A stretch of 64,000 nucleotides of DNA from Anaerolineaceae bacterium UBA5211 (lineage in GTDB: Bacteria > Chloroflexota > Anaerolineae > Anaerolineales > Anaerolineaceae), in assembly GCA_002412595.1 (NCBI GenBank), contig DHVJ01000038.1:7118-71117 (forward strand), written 5' to 3'. Position numbers and translations under genes: made by a program. Shown here one piece after another: positions 16,076 through 24,827 of the stretch. The first letter of the stretch is position 1, and each line of letters starts with the position of its first letter. The notes beneath the pieces are model-generated. The model saw only the letters and a program-made list of their open reading frames with translations. It was not told the origin of the DNA and made no database searches.

Positions 16076-17527
16076 TTATTCGGCAATTTCGATGCGGTTC
16101 TTTCCCAACTTCTTGCCATTCACAAGCGCATCATCCGCTTTGCAAATTTCATCATCCACATTCTCAACCATCGAATCCAGGAAAGCTATACCGATGCTCA
16201 CAGTCCGATTTAATGCCAGATTTCCAAGAGAAAATTCATGTTGCTCGACCTTTTCACAAATTCGCTTTGCGATCAGCAACGTCTTTTCTCGGTCTAATTG
16301 TGACAGGTAAACGATAAATTCATCACCACCCCAACGCCCCATTAAATCGCTGGTGCGCAGGGTTTCCTTGATAACATTCACAATTTCTACCAACAGCGTA
16401 TCGCCCGCGATATGGCCGAATTGATCATTGATAGATTTAAAATCGTCAATATCAATCATCATGATTGCAGACGAATATCCGTAACGGTTCAGCGCGGAAA
16501 CCTCGCGTGCCAGATTATCCATGAATGCGCGCCGGTTCAATAATTGCGTTAAATCATCTGATGTGGCTTGCTGTTCTAAACGTTGGTTATAGCGCTTCAT
16601 AACACCGTTGATCAACAGCGATATCACCACCGCAATAATTCCACCCACTATAAAATTGCGAACCATTGACCGTCTGGCTCCCGAAAGGGAAGATTCCTGG
16701 TCTTTCTCCACGATTAAATACCAACCAAATTCCGGGATATAGCGAGCGGAAGCTGTCTTTAAACCGTTTCTATCCTTGTATTCAACGATTTTCGCTTCTT
16801 CACCTGCAGAAAGAATTTCCGCACTGACTTCTTTGATACCTATAAGTTCGGTAATGTTTTCAGTTTCAATCCGATTTCTATCCGAATCTATCTGGATCAA
16901 GCCCGCCTGGTCAACGATATATATTTTGTGATGGTACAAATCTTCATAATGGCGGATATGTTCCGCGATCTCGGTAAGTTGCAACCCTACACCGGCCACT
17001 CCCAATAATTCCCCATCTTCTTTTTCAAGGCGGTGATTAATGAAGACCGTCATCAATCCATTCTTAGCTTCATCATTATCAATATCCAGGTCAACTGTTT
17101 TGTTCATGCGGATAAAGTCGTAATACCATACATCGTGGGAATCGCTTTCCGAAATTGTCTTCAGAATACCGCCGGAATAATAGTAATTATGCGTTTTTTC
17201 GGATACAAAGAACGTGGATGTATAACCATATTTCTTTTTAATCAAACCCAAATATTCCTGAATTGCCGACAGCTCATCTTCCCCGCTTGCTATCCAGCTT
17301 ATCAGGAACGCGTCATTTGCCATCAAGGAAGAGACATTGATTGGATCAACTAAATCTTTTTTAATCTCAGAATAGATATTGTCACTGATCAAAGGCAGCG
17401 TTTCAGTCTCGGCACTTCCCAAAATAAAGTTTTTGGTAGTGGAATAACTTAGGTAACTGGTTAAAACAAAACCACAGACCAGAATTGTAAAAACGCCCAA
17501 TGTCAGTTTTGATTGTTTATTTTTCAT
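16076..17527 (-). CDS. Membrane diguanylate cyclase (Cache sensor + GGDEF)
   Basis: 483-residue signalling enzyme making cyclic-di-GMP. A first helix (residues ~9-27) and a second (~290-308) flank a ~260-residue external sensor that looks like a double Cache domain. The GGDEF domain follows: DIDDFKSINDQFGH and an intact GGDEF at 400-404. An inhibitory-site R391-T-S-D394 lies exactly five residues before GGDEF, so product inhibition is expected. It ends in KKLGKNRIEI. No EAL domain is present. It stands alone between the patatin gene and the efflux operon. The ligand of the sensor is unknown. Confidence 0.93.
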   Translation of the reverse strand: MKNKQSKLTLGVFTILVCGFVLTSYLSYSTTKNFILGSAETETLPLISDNIYSEIKKDLVDPINVSSLMANDAFLISWIASGEDELSAIQEYLGLIKKKYGYTSTFFVSEKTHNYYYSGGILKTISESDSHDVWYYDFIRMNKTVDLDIDNDEAKNGLMTVFINHRLEKEDGELLGVAGVGLQLTEIAEHIRHYEDLYHHKIYIVDQAGLIQIDSDRNRIETENITELIGIKEVSAEILSAGEEAKIVEYKDRNGLKTASARYIPEFGWYLIVEKDQESSLSGARRSMVRNFIVGGIIAVVISLLINGVMKRYNQRLEQQATSDDLTQLLNRRAFMDNLAREVSALNRYGYSSAIMMIDIDDFKSINDQFGHIAGDTLLVEIVNVIKETLRTSDLMGRWGGDEFIVYLSQLDREKTLLIAKRICEKVEQHEFSLGNLALNRTVSIGIAFLDSMVENVDDEICKADDALVNGKKLGKNRIEIAE

Positions 17528-17649
17528 GGCACCTTTTACTCTGGCCTGCTTTAGATTATAAATTATTAGGAAAATATTGATTAATCATACCCCAATTGAA
17601 TATTGTCCTTAAAATGGTTTAATGATCTATCCAACCCTTCAGTAAATTA

Positions 17650-17675
17650 AAAGCGCGTCCTGATGAACGCGCTTT
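17650..17675 (-). terminator. Terminator of the ABC-2 efflux operon
   Basis: Nine-bp stem AAAGCGCGT / ACGCGCTTT with an 8-base loop. On the minus strand it is followed by TAATTT after TTT. It lies ~27 bases beyond the stop of the membrane-fusion gene. Confidence 0.72.
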
Positions 17676-17701
17676 CATAAAAACACATGGAGGGATAAAG
17701 T

Positions 17702-19036
17702 CTATTGCAGAATAAAGTTCACATCCGCCGGCATTCCAGATTTAAGATCGTGGTCTGGATTTGGAACCGATAGTTCCACTGCAAACACGGTTGATTTCCG
17801 TCCTGCAACTGTTTGTACATTACTGGGCGTGAATTCAGCCTCATCGGAAATATAGGTCACTTTTCCGGTATAAGTTTTTTCCGGATAGGAATCCACCGTA
17901 ACCACAACTTCCTGTCCCAGGTTTACCAGGCCATACTGGTCCTCGGGAATATATACCGTCAGCTTGACCTCATCAATATTTCCGATCTTCATTACTGTGC
18001 TACCGGTACTGACCAACTCGCCTGCTTCTAAATTTTGAAGCAAGATCACACCTTTTATGGGTGAATTAACCTTGGTCTTGTCCAATTGAATTTGCAGCGT
18101 GCTGCGGTTTGCTTCGGCTTGAGTAAGATTGGCCTGAGCCTGTTGGATCGCACTCTCTGCTTGTTTGACCGCGGCAGCTGCCGCCGCGACCGGCAGCGCA
18201 TCATCCCCCACCAACACACCATTCAAGAGGTCCTTGGCGCTGTCCAGTTGCGTTTGAGCCACAGCCTCGGCTGCCCGCGCTTCCAGCACATCATCCGCCG
18301 CCGAAGTATTTAAAGCTTGGTCATATTCCTTTTGAATATTCTCAAGATTGGAAGAAGCCAAATCATATTGGTCCTGGGCATTATCCTCTAATTTTTCATT
18401 TTCATCCGCGTTCTTGGCAACTTCCAAAGCCTGGTCGGCAGCTTGCAGCGCGAATTGTGCCTGTGCCAGCTTGGACTCCAAATTAACAAAATCCGCATAA
18501 CTTGTGCTGCTGAGAATTTTATCAAGCTCGGATTGCTTGTCTTCCAGACGAGTTTGCGCGTCCGCTACCACTGCATTCGCAGCCGCTATTTCTTCCGACT
18601 GGGTAAAATACCAGGCGGGTCGATCAAATTCATCCATGGCGGTTTTATCCCATGCTTCTTCTCGATAATCCGCTAAAGCAGAGCGGGAAGCTTGGGCAGC
18701 AATTTCATATTGAGTCTGGGCAGCTAAAAGTTGGTCATTCGCGCTTTCAACCGCCGCCTCAGCAACTTTCACACCGGCTTCAGCCTGATCATATTGAGAT
18801 TGGAGAATTTCTGCATCCATGCTGAAAAGCAGATCACCTGCTTTAACCTCATCGCCTTCCGTTACCCCAATTTCCATTATTTTTCCGCTCACTTCCGGCG
18901 CGATATTTACGCTTATAGAGGTGATGGTTCCGGAGGCAGATAATTGCGTGCTTCCATTCTGATTTAACCCGCTGCATGCAGCAGATAGAATTACCAGGGC
19001 AGACCCAAAAGCCATAATAATCTTTTTACTCTTCAT
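17702..19036 (-). CDS. HlyD-type membrane-fusion (periplasmic adaptor) lipoprotein
   Basis: 444-residue adaptor protein for an efflux system. The N-terminal signal ends in a lipobox-like LSAAC, then a biotinyl-lipoyl-like half-domain (ITSISVNIAPEVSGKIMEIGVTEGDEVKAGDLLF). A very long Ala/Gln/Glu-rich coiled-coil hairpin spans roughly residues 80-320, followed by the second half (INSPIKG-type VNSPIKGVILLQNLEAGELV) and a beta-barrel domain. RBS AAGGAG. It is last in the operon after two ABC ATPases and an ABC-2 permease. Adaptors of this kind link inner-membrane pumps to the outer envelope, so its presence bears on the cell-envelope type of this organism. Confidence 0.9.
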   Translation of the reverse strand: MKSKKIIMAFGSALVILSAACSGLNQNGSTQLSASGTITSISVNIAPEVSGKIMEIGVTEGDEVKAGDLLFSMDAEILQSQYDQAEAGVKVAEAAVESANDQLLAAQTQYEIAAQASRSALADYREEAWDKTAMDEFDRPAWYFTQSEEIAAANAVVADAQTRLEDKQSELDKILSSTSYADFVNLESKLAQAQFALQAADQALEVAKNADENEKLEDNAQDQYDLASSNLENIQKEYDQALNTSAADDVLEARAAEAVAQTQLDSAKDLLNGVLVGDDALPVAAAAAAVKQAESAIQQAQANLTQAEANRSTLQIQLDKTKVNSPIKGVILLQNLEAGELVSTGSTVMKIGNIDEVKLTVYIPEDQYGLVNLGQEVVVTVDSYPEKTYTGKVTYISDEAEFTPSNVQTVAGRKSTVFAVELSVPNPDHDLKSGMPADVNFILQ

Positions 19037-19065
19037 TTTTTCTTACTCCTTCTTACAAACTTCGT

Positions 19066-20196
19066 TTATATTTTTTTCTTAAAAGTCAAGACACTAGCAG
19101 TAAAGTAAACAATACTCAGTACAATCATCGGCCAAATAGAATCCCACAAATAAGCGGCGCTGACCCCTTTCAGCATTATGCCGCGCGTAATTTTCAGGAA
19201 ATGGGTCACCGGCATCAATTCGCTGAACCAATATGTAAATGCCGGCATGCTATCGCGGGAGAACATCAAGCCCGACAGGATAATTGCCGGTATCAGCACA
19301 ATAAAGACTGCCAGATAAATTGCCTGCATTTGGGTTTCAGAAAGGTTGGAAATTAATACGCCCATACCTAAAGAACCAATTCCAAAGATCAAACTCAACC
19401 CAACCAGCTGGTAAAAACTACCCACTACACCAACACCAAATATCAAGCCGCCCAGCCAAATCAAAGCCACTGTATTAATTAAAGTAACTAATAAATAGGG
19501 CACAATCTTGCCCAGCATCAATTCCCAACCTTTGATAGGTGTCACGATTAATTGTTCCATCGTACCTTGTTCGCGTTCTTTCACGATTGCTAGAGCCGAG
19601 AGGAGCAGTGCTTGCACTTGCAGGATAATGGGAATTAAACCTGGAATCATATATAACTTGCTGTCACTATCCGGGTTATAAAGCATCTTGATATTGGCGT
19701 CGATCGGCATTTGAATATTCAGCCCGCTTCCACTTAACTCAATTTGCTGCACCAGAATATTTTCAGCTGCCATTTGGCTAATTGAATTCAGTTTCAACTG
19801 CATAGTTTCAATAATGCTCGGATCAGCCGATCCGTTTACATACAGCTGAACCTGAACCGGTTCCCCTGTTGCAACCGAGCGCCCGAAATCCTCCGGAATA
19901 ATCAACCCCACCTTGACTTTATCGCGGTGAATTAAATCCAATAATTCATCCTCGCTGGCGGCTGAGTAAGCATAAAAGAAATCTCCCCCAGCCGTGTAAT
20001 ATTCGATATAGCGCGCGCTTTCTTCCGTCCGCGAAAGGTCCACCACAGCCATGGAAATATCCTTGGTTTCACCGGAAACACCATAGCCCAACAGCAACAA
20101 CAGCAAAGCCGGCAGCAGCAGGATCAACCCTAATGTACGCGGATCGCGATAAATATGAATGAACTCCTTTTTAACGATTGTCCAAAACCTATCCAT
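19066..20196 (-). CDS. ABC-2 type permease (YbhR/YbhS-like)
   Basis: 376-residue membrane subunit of an ABC-2 exporter. An N-terminal helix (LGLILLLPALLLLLLGYGV) is followed by a ~150-residue external domain and a C-terminal bundle of about five helices, with KEREQGTMEQLIVTPIKGWELMLGKI, the characteristic ABC-2 motif. The GTG at 20202 is in frame, but the ATG at 20196 has GGAG seven bases upstream. Its start overlaps the end of the second ATPase gene, showing one operon. Only one permease gene is present where E. coli-like ybh systems have two, so it may work as a homodimer. Confidence 0.9.
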   Translation of the reverse strand: MDRFWTIVKKEFIHIYRDPRTLGLILLLPALLLLLLGYGVSGETKDISMAVVDLSRTEESARYIEYYTAGGDFFYAYSAASEDELLDLIHRDKVKVGLIIPEDFGRSVATGEPVQVQLYVNGSADPSIIETMQLKLNSISQMAAENILVQQIELSGSGLNIQMPIDANIKMLYNPDSDSKLYMIPGLIPIILQVQALLLSALAIVKEREQGTMEQLIVTPIKGWELMLGKIVPYLLVTLINTVALIWLGGLIFGVGVVGSFYQLVGLSLIFGIGSLGMGVLISNLSETQMQAIYLAVFIVLIPAIILSGLMFSRDSMPAFTYWFSELMPVTHFLKITRGIMLKGVSAAYLWDSIWPMIVLSIVYFTASVLTFKKKI

Positions 20197-21163
20197 TCTC
20201 ACACTCCGTTATTTTCTCAGCAGGCTGTTCCATTGCCTGCTGTTGCTCTATCATGGAAATAAAGACATCTTCCAATGTCGGTTGGATAAATTCAAATTGG
20301 GTGATGTTTATACCTAACCCCTTTAGATTCTTTATCAAACTCGTTTTTTCCTTTTTAGATGTCAGTAACACATGTAATTGCGCTCCATGCAAGGAAACCT
20401 CTCGCACGCTCGCTTGTTCGCGCAGAAATTGTTCAGCTTGCAACATTGGTTCGCACTCGATAGCAGCCAACGAGCCATTCAATCCTTCTTTAATCGAATC
20501 GGGGCTGGCAATTTTAATCAGCCGGCCATCATGCATCATGCCCACTTTATTGCAATATTCAGCCTCGTCCATGTAGTGCGTGGTCGCCAGAATACTGACA
20601 CCGCTGCCTGCCATCTCGTAAATAAAATCCCAAAATTCACGCCGGGCAATCGGGTCCACACCAGCCGTGGCTTCATCCAGAAAAAGCATGGGGGGCCGGT
20701 GAACTACCGCGCAGGCCAATGAGACCCGCTGCCGCAGGCCGCCGGATAAGTAACGCACTTGAACATGTTTCTCTTCTTCCAATTCCAACTGACCGATGAG
20801 TTCAGCGCAGCGCTGGTCTTGTTCAGCTCGCTCAACCCGATAAATGCTGGCATAAAAAAGGATGTTTTCCCGGATGGTCAAATCGTTGTATAACGAAAAT
20901 TTTTGGGACATATAACCGATATTCTGTTTGATGGATTCTGCATCTTGTTGGATATCCCAACCCAATACGTTACCCTGGCCTGCACTGGGTTCAGTGATCC
21001 CGCATAACATGCGGATAGTGGTTGTTTTGCCCGCCCCATTTGGTCCAAGCAGTCCGAATATTTCGCCTTTGGGAATATAAAAATCAACGGAATTCACTGC
21101 AACAAAATCACCATATTTTTTGGTCAATCCGCTTGTCTCAACAGCGTTCAGATAATCATTCAT
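20189..21163 (-). CDS. ABC transporter ATP-binding protein (second of pair)
   Basis: 324-residue ATPase. Walker A GPNGAGKTT, Q-loop MSQKFSLYNDL, signature LSGGLRQRVSLA, Walker B MLFLDEATAGVD, H-switch TTHYMDEAE. A ~90-residue C-terminal extension (QPTLEDVFISMI) is as usual in DrrA/CcmA-type exporters. It overlaps the previous ATPase gene by ATGA. In E. coli YbhF two such ATPases are fused in one chain; here they are separate adjacent genes and may form a heterodimer. Confidence 0.93.
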   Translation of the reverse strand: MNDYLNAVETSGLTKKYGDFVAVNSVDFYIPKGEIFGLLGPNGAGKTTTIRMLCGITEPSAGQGNVLGWDIQQDAESIKQNIGYMSQKFSLYNDLTIRENILFYASIYRVERAEQDQRCAELIGQLELEEEKHVQVRYLSGGLRQRVSLACAVVHRPPMLFLDEATAGVDPIARREFWDFIYEMAGSGVSILATTHYMDEAEYCNKVGMMHDGRLIKIASPDSIKEGLNGSLAAIECEPMLQAEQFLREQASVREVSLHGAQLHVLLTSKKEKTSLIKNLKGLGINITQFEFIQPTLEDVFISMIEQQQAMEQPAEKITECENG

Positions 21164-22110
21164 GCTTTCCCTCTGGAGTTTTGAGCCTGATAAATGAAAA
21201 CATCCTCCATCGAGGAAGACGCCTTGCGCAAAATACGCACATCCAGTTTTTCCGCTTCAAGCGCGCTTTTTAAGTTCTCCAGTATTGGTTCATTGGCATT
21301 CTTCTCCACCGAAAGGCGAAACCTGTCCCCGACCGGCCGCCAATCATGTATTCCCGTAATCTGTGAAATTAATATGCGGGTCGCTTTACGCGGCTTAGCT
21401 TTCACCTCAATAATGTCATAGGGCAGGGATGTTCTCAATGCAGCCGGAGAACCACTGGCAATGATGGTACCCTGATACATAATTGCTACTGAATGGCAGC
21501 GCTCAGCTTCGTCCATATATGGCGTACTGGCAATGACTGTGACATCATTCTGAACCACTTCAGCCAGAATAGACCAAAGTTCACGCCGGGAAACCGGATC
21601 CACACCGGTTGAAGGTTCGTCTAAAATCAATAGCTTGGGGTTATGAACCAGGGCGCAAGCCAGGGCCAGCTTTTTTTTCATACCGCCGGAAAGGTCGCGC
21701 GCCCGGCGCTGTTTGAAACGTTCCAAGTGCGTAAAGGAAAGCATCTTTTCAATTCGCTCTTGCCGTTCGGCTGCGGGTACACGTTGAATGCTCGCAAAAA
21801 AATCCAGATTCTCAATCACACTCAGGTCAAGGTAAAGGCTGAAATTTTGCGGCATATACCCAATCAGTTTGCGTACTTCCTCCGGTTGGGTGCTTATGTC
21901 ATAACCGAAAATATGTACATTTCCGGAAGTCTGCGGAAGGATAGTCGCCAAAATCCGCAAGGTGGTGGACTTACCCGCGCCATCCGGCCCGATAAGTCCA
22001 AATAATTTACCGCGGCCGATATCCAGATTGATGTCCTGAATAGCAAAACCGGTTTTTTGAGAAGCATATTTTTTTGTTAGATTTTCAACAAGAATATTCT
22101 GATTTTCCAT
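21160..22110 (-). CDS. ABC transporter ATP-binding protein (first of pair)
   Basis: 316-residue ATPase. Walker A GPDGAGKST, Q-loop MPQNFSLYLDL, signature LSGGMKKKLALA, Walker B LLILDEPSTGVD, switch STPYMDEAE (Pro-Tyr in place of the usual catalytic His). Replacement of the H-loop histidine suggests this site may be weakly hydrolytic, as in asymmetric ABC pairs. First gene of the efflux operon, divergent from the histidine kinase gene. The ribosome site is weak (GGAAAT). Confidence 0.92.
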   Translation of the reverse strand: MENQNILVENLTKKYASQKTGFAIQDINLDIGRGKLFGLIGPDGAGKSTTLRILATILPQTSGNVHIFGYDISTQPEEVRKLIGYMPQNFSLYLDLSVIENLDFFASIQRVPAAERQERIEKMLSFTHLERFKQRRARDLSGGMKKKLALACALVHNPKLLILDEPSTGVDPVSRRELWSILAEVVQNDVTVIASTPYMDEAERCHSVAIMYQGTIIASGSPAALRTSLPYDIIEVKAKPRKATRILISQITGIHDWRPVGDRFRLSVEKNANEPILENLKSALEAEKLDVRILRKASSSMEDVFIYQAQNSRGKA

Positions 22111-22176
22111 AAAGCTATTTCCATTTTCCTGAATGTGTATCTTAGGTTTGTTTCCAACCCCTTACCAGATAATGAA

Positions 22177-22217
22177 TGCCACCAACCTTTTGAAAAAATC
22201 CCCAACAAAAGGTGGCA
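22177..22217. promoter_or_regulatory. Inverted repeat in the divergent region, candidate response-regulator operator
   Basis: TGCCACC(AA)CCTTTTG at 22177-22192 faces CAAAAGGTGGCA at 22206-22217: two matched blocks (TGCCACC/GGTGGCA and CCTTTTG/CAAAAGG sharing bases). It lies between the efflux operon (start 22110, minus) and the kinase gene (start 22277, plus). Further GGTGG half-sites sit at 22265-22272. It is well placed to control both directions. Confidence 0.5.
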
Positions 22218-22276
22218 TATACCATTCCGTTAAGTCGCAAATGCCATCTGTATATTGGGAGTATGGTGGTGGTAAG

Positions 22277-23524
22277 ATGATAATTATGGAAGAGCGGGTG
22301 ATTGAGCCGGGTTTGCTGCGAGTTTTTCGGTATTACTGCGGGTTCGCTGTCTTGTACTTTTTTGGGAATTTTTTATACGCGTATCTAACCACCAAAATCC
22401 TCAGTTCATCCACTTCCCTGCTCTACCTGATTGATTTTTTTATTTTTCTCGCCCTGCTCGGCTATCTCATGTGGGAATGGCTTGAGAAAAAAATAAAAGC
22501 ATTTTTCCTGCCCATTGCCATCCTGATCGCAGCACTGGCACCCATATATACCAGCGTCGTCGTCTGGCCGTTACCATCACAAAACCCGCTGACAGATATC
22601 GTCATCCGCAGTTGGATGCTTTTCCCAATTGTGATCGTTCCTATTGTATTAGTCGCCTGGCAGTATTCCCTCAAAGTAACCTTGATATTGGTTGTCCTTA
22701 CAGCTTTTTACGATTTGCCCTTTATATTGATTGGCGTAGGCAAAATCAACCTGGAGGCCATCCCCTTCTTAGGTGTGCCTATTTTGCGTTCGGTAGCTTT
22801 GGGTATTGTGGGAACGGTTGTAAGCATGTTAATCAAAACTCAAAGGACTCAAAGGGAACGCCTGATGGAAGCCAATATCATGCTCAGCCAGCACACTCAA
22901 GCCCTGGAACAATTGGCAGTCAGTCATGAAAGAAATCGATTGGCTCGTGAACTACACGATACCCTGGCGCATACACTCAGCAGCCAAATTCTGACCCTGG
23001 AAGCGTTGAAGCTTTCAATCAATCCTGATGACCGGGAGTTGAACGACTCACTCGATGAGATGGTCATCAACACTCGTAAAGGATTGGAAGACACAAGGCG
23101 CGCTTTGAAAGATCTGCGTGCCGAACAATTGGAAGACCTGGGTCTAGCCTCCGCATTAAAAAGCTTGCTTGCTGATGCAGCCTCACGCACAAATTGCGCA
23201 GCCATTTGCACCATTTCCGAAAACTTGCCCCTTCTAACACCTAAAGTCGAACAATGCATGTACCGCATCGCCCAGGAAGCAGTTGAGAATATTATCCGCC
23301 ATGCCAATGCAACCACAATTGAGCTAAAACTGATCCACCAGAGAAAGCATATCATCCTCGAAATCACGGACAATGGGCTGGGTTTTCAAAAAGACAGCGT
23401 TGATAGCCAGGGGAGATTAGGAATAAAAGGCATGCAGGAAAGATCTGTAGATGCCGGGGGAGAATTCATTATCAATACTGAAATTAATAAAGGCACACAA
23501 ATCCGGGTGGAATTTGAGGTATGA
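22277..23524 (+). CDS. NarL-type sensor histidine kinase (HisKA_3)
   Basis: 415-residue membrane kinase. About six hydrophobic segments in the first 170 residues, with little external sequence, suggest sensing within or near the membrane. Next comes a short coiled coil and the HisKA_3 dimerisation box RNRLARELHDTLAHTLSS with H227. The HATPase_c domain follows with a VENIIRHANAT N-box and DNGLGF/GRLGIKGMQERS G-boxes. An open frame extends to 22133 but runs through the operator-like repeat; the ATG at 22277 (GGTGG upstream) is favoured, with 22286 as an alternative. The response regulator gene follows by three bases. Divergence from the ABC operon suggests it senses the exported compound. Confidence 0.9.
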   Translation: MIIMEERVIEPGLLRVFRYYCGFAVLYFFGNFLYAYLTTKILSSSTSLLYLIDFFIFLALLGYLMWEWLEKKIKAFFLPIAILIAALAPIYTSVVVWPLPSQNPLTDIVIRSWMLFPIVIVPIVLVAWQYSLKVTLILVVLTAFYDLPFILIGVGKINLEAIPFLGVPILRSVALGIVGTVVSMLIKTQRTQRERLMEANIMLSQHTQALEQLAVSHERNRLARELHDTLAHTLSSQILTLEALKLSINPDDRELNDSLDEMVINTRKGLEDTRRALKDLRAEQLEDLGLASALKSLLADAASRTNCAAICTISENLPLLTPKVEQCMYRIAQEAVENIIRHANATTIELKLIHQRKHIILEITDNGLGFQKDSVDSQGRLGIKGMQERSVDAGGEFIINTEINKGTQIRVEFEV

Positions 23525-23527
23525 AAT

Positions 23528-24181
23528 ATGATCAAGGTAATGCTTTGTGATGATCAATTTGTAGTAATTGAAGGTCTAAGAAAAATACTGGGGAGCGATC
23601 CCGACATTCAAATTGTCGGGTATGCGAGTGATGGCGCTGAGTTAATGGAGCTGCTGCCAGAATTAAACCCAGACCTGGTTTTAATTGACTTAAAAATGCC
23701 GGTTATGAACGGAATTATCGCAACCCGGAATATTCGCAAAGATTTTCCGGATATGCATATCGTAGCTCTAACCACTTACGATGATGATGAATGGGTTTTT
23801 GACGCACTGCGGGCCGGCGCCGAAGGGTATTTATTAAAAGATACGCCTCCAACCGAATTAATTAATGCCATCAAGGGCACGATGGAAGGAAAATCCTATA
23901 TCGATCCAAAAGTTACAGGGAAAATTATTGATCAAGCAAAAATTTCCGCAAATTTACCTGAATCAGAAAGAGATTATGATTTAACGGATCGTGAGAAGGA
24001 TATCCTGCGTTTAATCGCACAGGGTTTTTCCAATACGGATATTGCGGATCGATTGTATTTATCAGAAGGCACCATCCGTAACTATACGAAAAGTTTATTT
24101 CAAAAGCTGGGTGTGTCTGCCAGAACCCAAGCAGCTGTTGTCGCCATCAAGCACGGGATAGTAAAATTTAACGAGATATAA
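23528..24181 (+). CDS. NarL/LuxR-family response regulator
   Basis: 217-residue DNA-binding response regulator. Receiver domain with acidic pair D8/D9 and phospho-acceptor D54 (LVLIDLKMP), T and K switch residues (ALTTYDDD, LLKDTPP). A C-terminal LuxR-type helix-turn-helix follows (LTDREKDILRLIAQGFSNTDIADRLYLSEGTIRNY). GAGGT lies just before the ATG, within the end of the kinase gene. It is likely to regulate the divergent efflux operon through the inverted repeat at 22177-22217. Confidence 0.95.
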   Translation: MIKVMLCDDQFVVIEGLRKILGSDPDIQIVGYASDGAELMELLPELNPDLVLIDLKMPVMNGIIATRNIRKDFPDMHIVALTTYDDDEWVFDALRAGAEGYLLKDTPPTELINAIKGTMEGKSYIDPKVTGKIIDQAKISANLPESERDYDLTDREKDILRLIAQGFSNTDIADRLYLSEGTIRNYTKSLFQKLGVSARTQAAVVAIKHGIVKFNEI

Positions 24182-24260
24182 CCCCAAAAAGAGATTAGCG
24201 GTATTTCACTGGTAGAATCTTTCGATTGATAAATTGAATAGACCATTATCGGGAGGTTTG

Positions 24261-24719
24261 ATGAAAAACGTTGTGTTTGTTGGCGGTATCACGGCGCTGG
24301 TTACCGGTATATTCATTGGTATCCAGTCTATGTTCAGCGGCCGGGCAGGAGAAATTATTGGGCCAATCAACACAGGCTTTTGGACCAATTTTCTGGGCGG
24401 CAGTCTGGCCGGATTATTGATTTTGGGAATTGGTGTTTTTAAAGGGTTTAATACCGTTACAATCACACCCTCGGCCATCGGCATGGTGCTCCTATCCGGT
24501 GCTTTGGGTATCTTCATCATAATGGGTGTATCATTTTCCATATCCAAAGCTGGGTTAGCCGCCGGGATGGCTGCCATCATTTTAGGGCAAATGGTTTTCG
24601 GTGCTCTTTCAGACACATTCGGTTGGGGCGGCTTAAATCCCATTCCGTTGGATACCCAACGGATCGTCGGATTAATATTGATGGCTGTATCGGTTATCCT
24701 GCTGTTTCCCAAAAAATAA
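24261..24719 (+). CDS. YdcZ-like DMT-superfamily small membrane transporter
   Basis: 152-residue protein with five predicted helices, matching the DUF606/YdcZ branch of the drug/metabolite transporter superfamily (VTGIFIGIQSMFSGRAGEIIGPINTGFWTNFLGG, later GMAAIILGQMVFGALSDTFGWGG). Such half-size members usually work as dimers and often occur as paired genes; here only one is present. The ATG at 24261 follows GGGAGG. The substrate is unknown. Confidence 0.85.
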   Translation: MKNVVFVGGITALVTGIFIGIQSMFSGRAGEIIGPINTGFWTNFLGGSLAGLLILGIGVFKGFNTVTITPSAIGMVLLSGALGIFIIMGVSFSISKAGLAAGMAAIILGQMVFGALSDTFGWGGLNPIPLDTQRIVGLILMAVSVILLFPKK

Positions 24720-24770
24720 TCTATGTTAGTGAAAACCCGTAAGCTTGGGCACTACCCAGCCTGCAAATTC

Positions 24771-24806
24771 AAAAAAGATAGGCTGTGGTGACCTCCACAG
24801 CCTATC
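24771..24806 (-). terminator. Rho-independent terminator after the DUF5667 gene
   Basis: Perfect 12-bp stem GATAGGCTGTGG (24777-24788) / CCACAGCCTATC (24795-24806), followed on the minus strand by TTTTTT (24776-24771). Confidence 0.94.
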
Positions 24807-24827
24807 TCGAATTTCCAATCCTAAGGC

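Noticed and set aside
24206..24712. 168-codon Pro/Met-rich frame on the minus strand
   Set aside because: Mirror of the YdcZ membrane gene; Pro/Ile/Met bias is typical of antisense reading of a hydrophobic gene.
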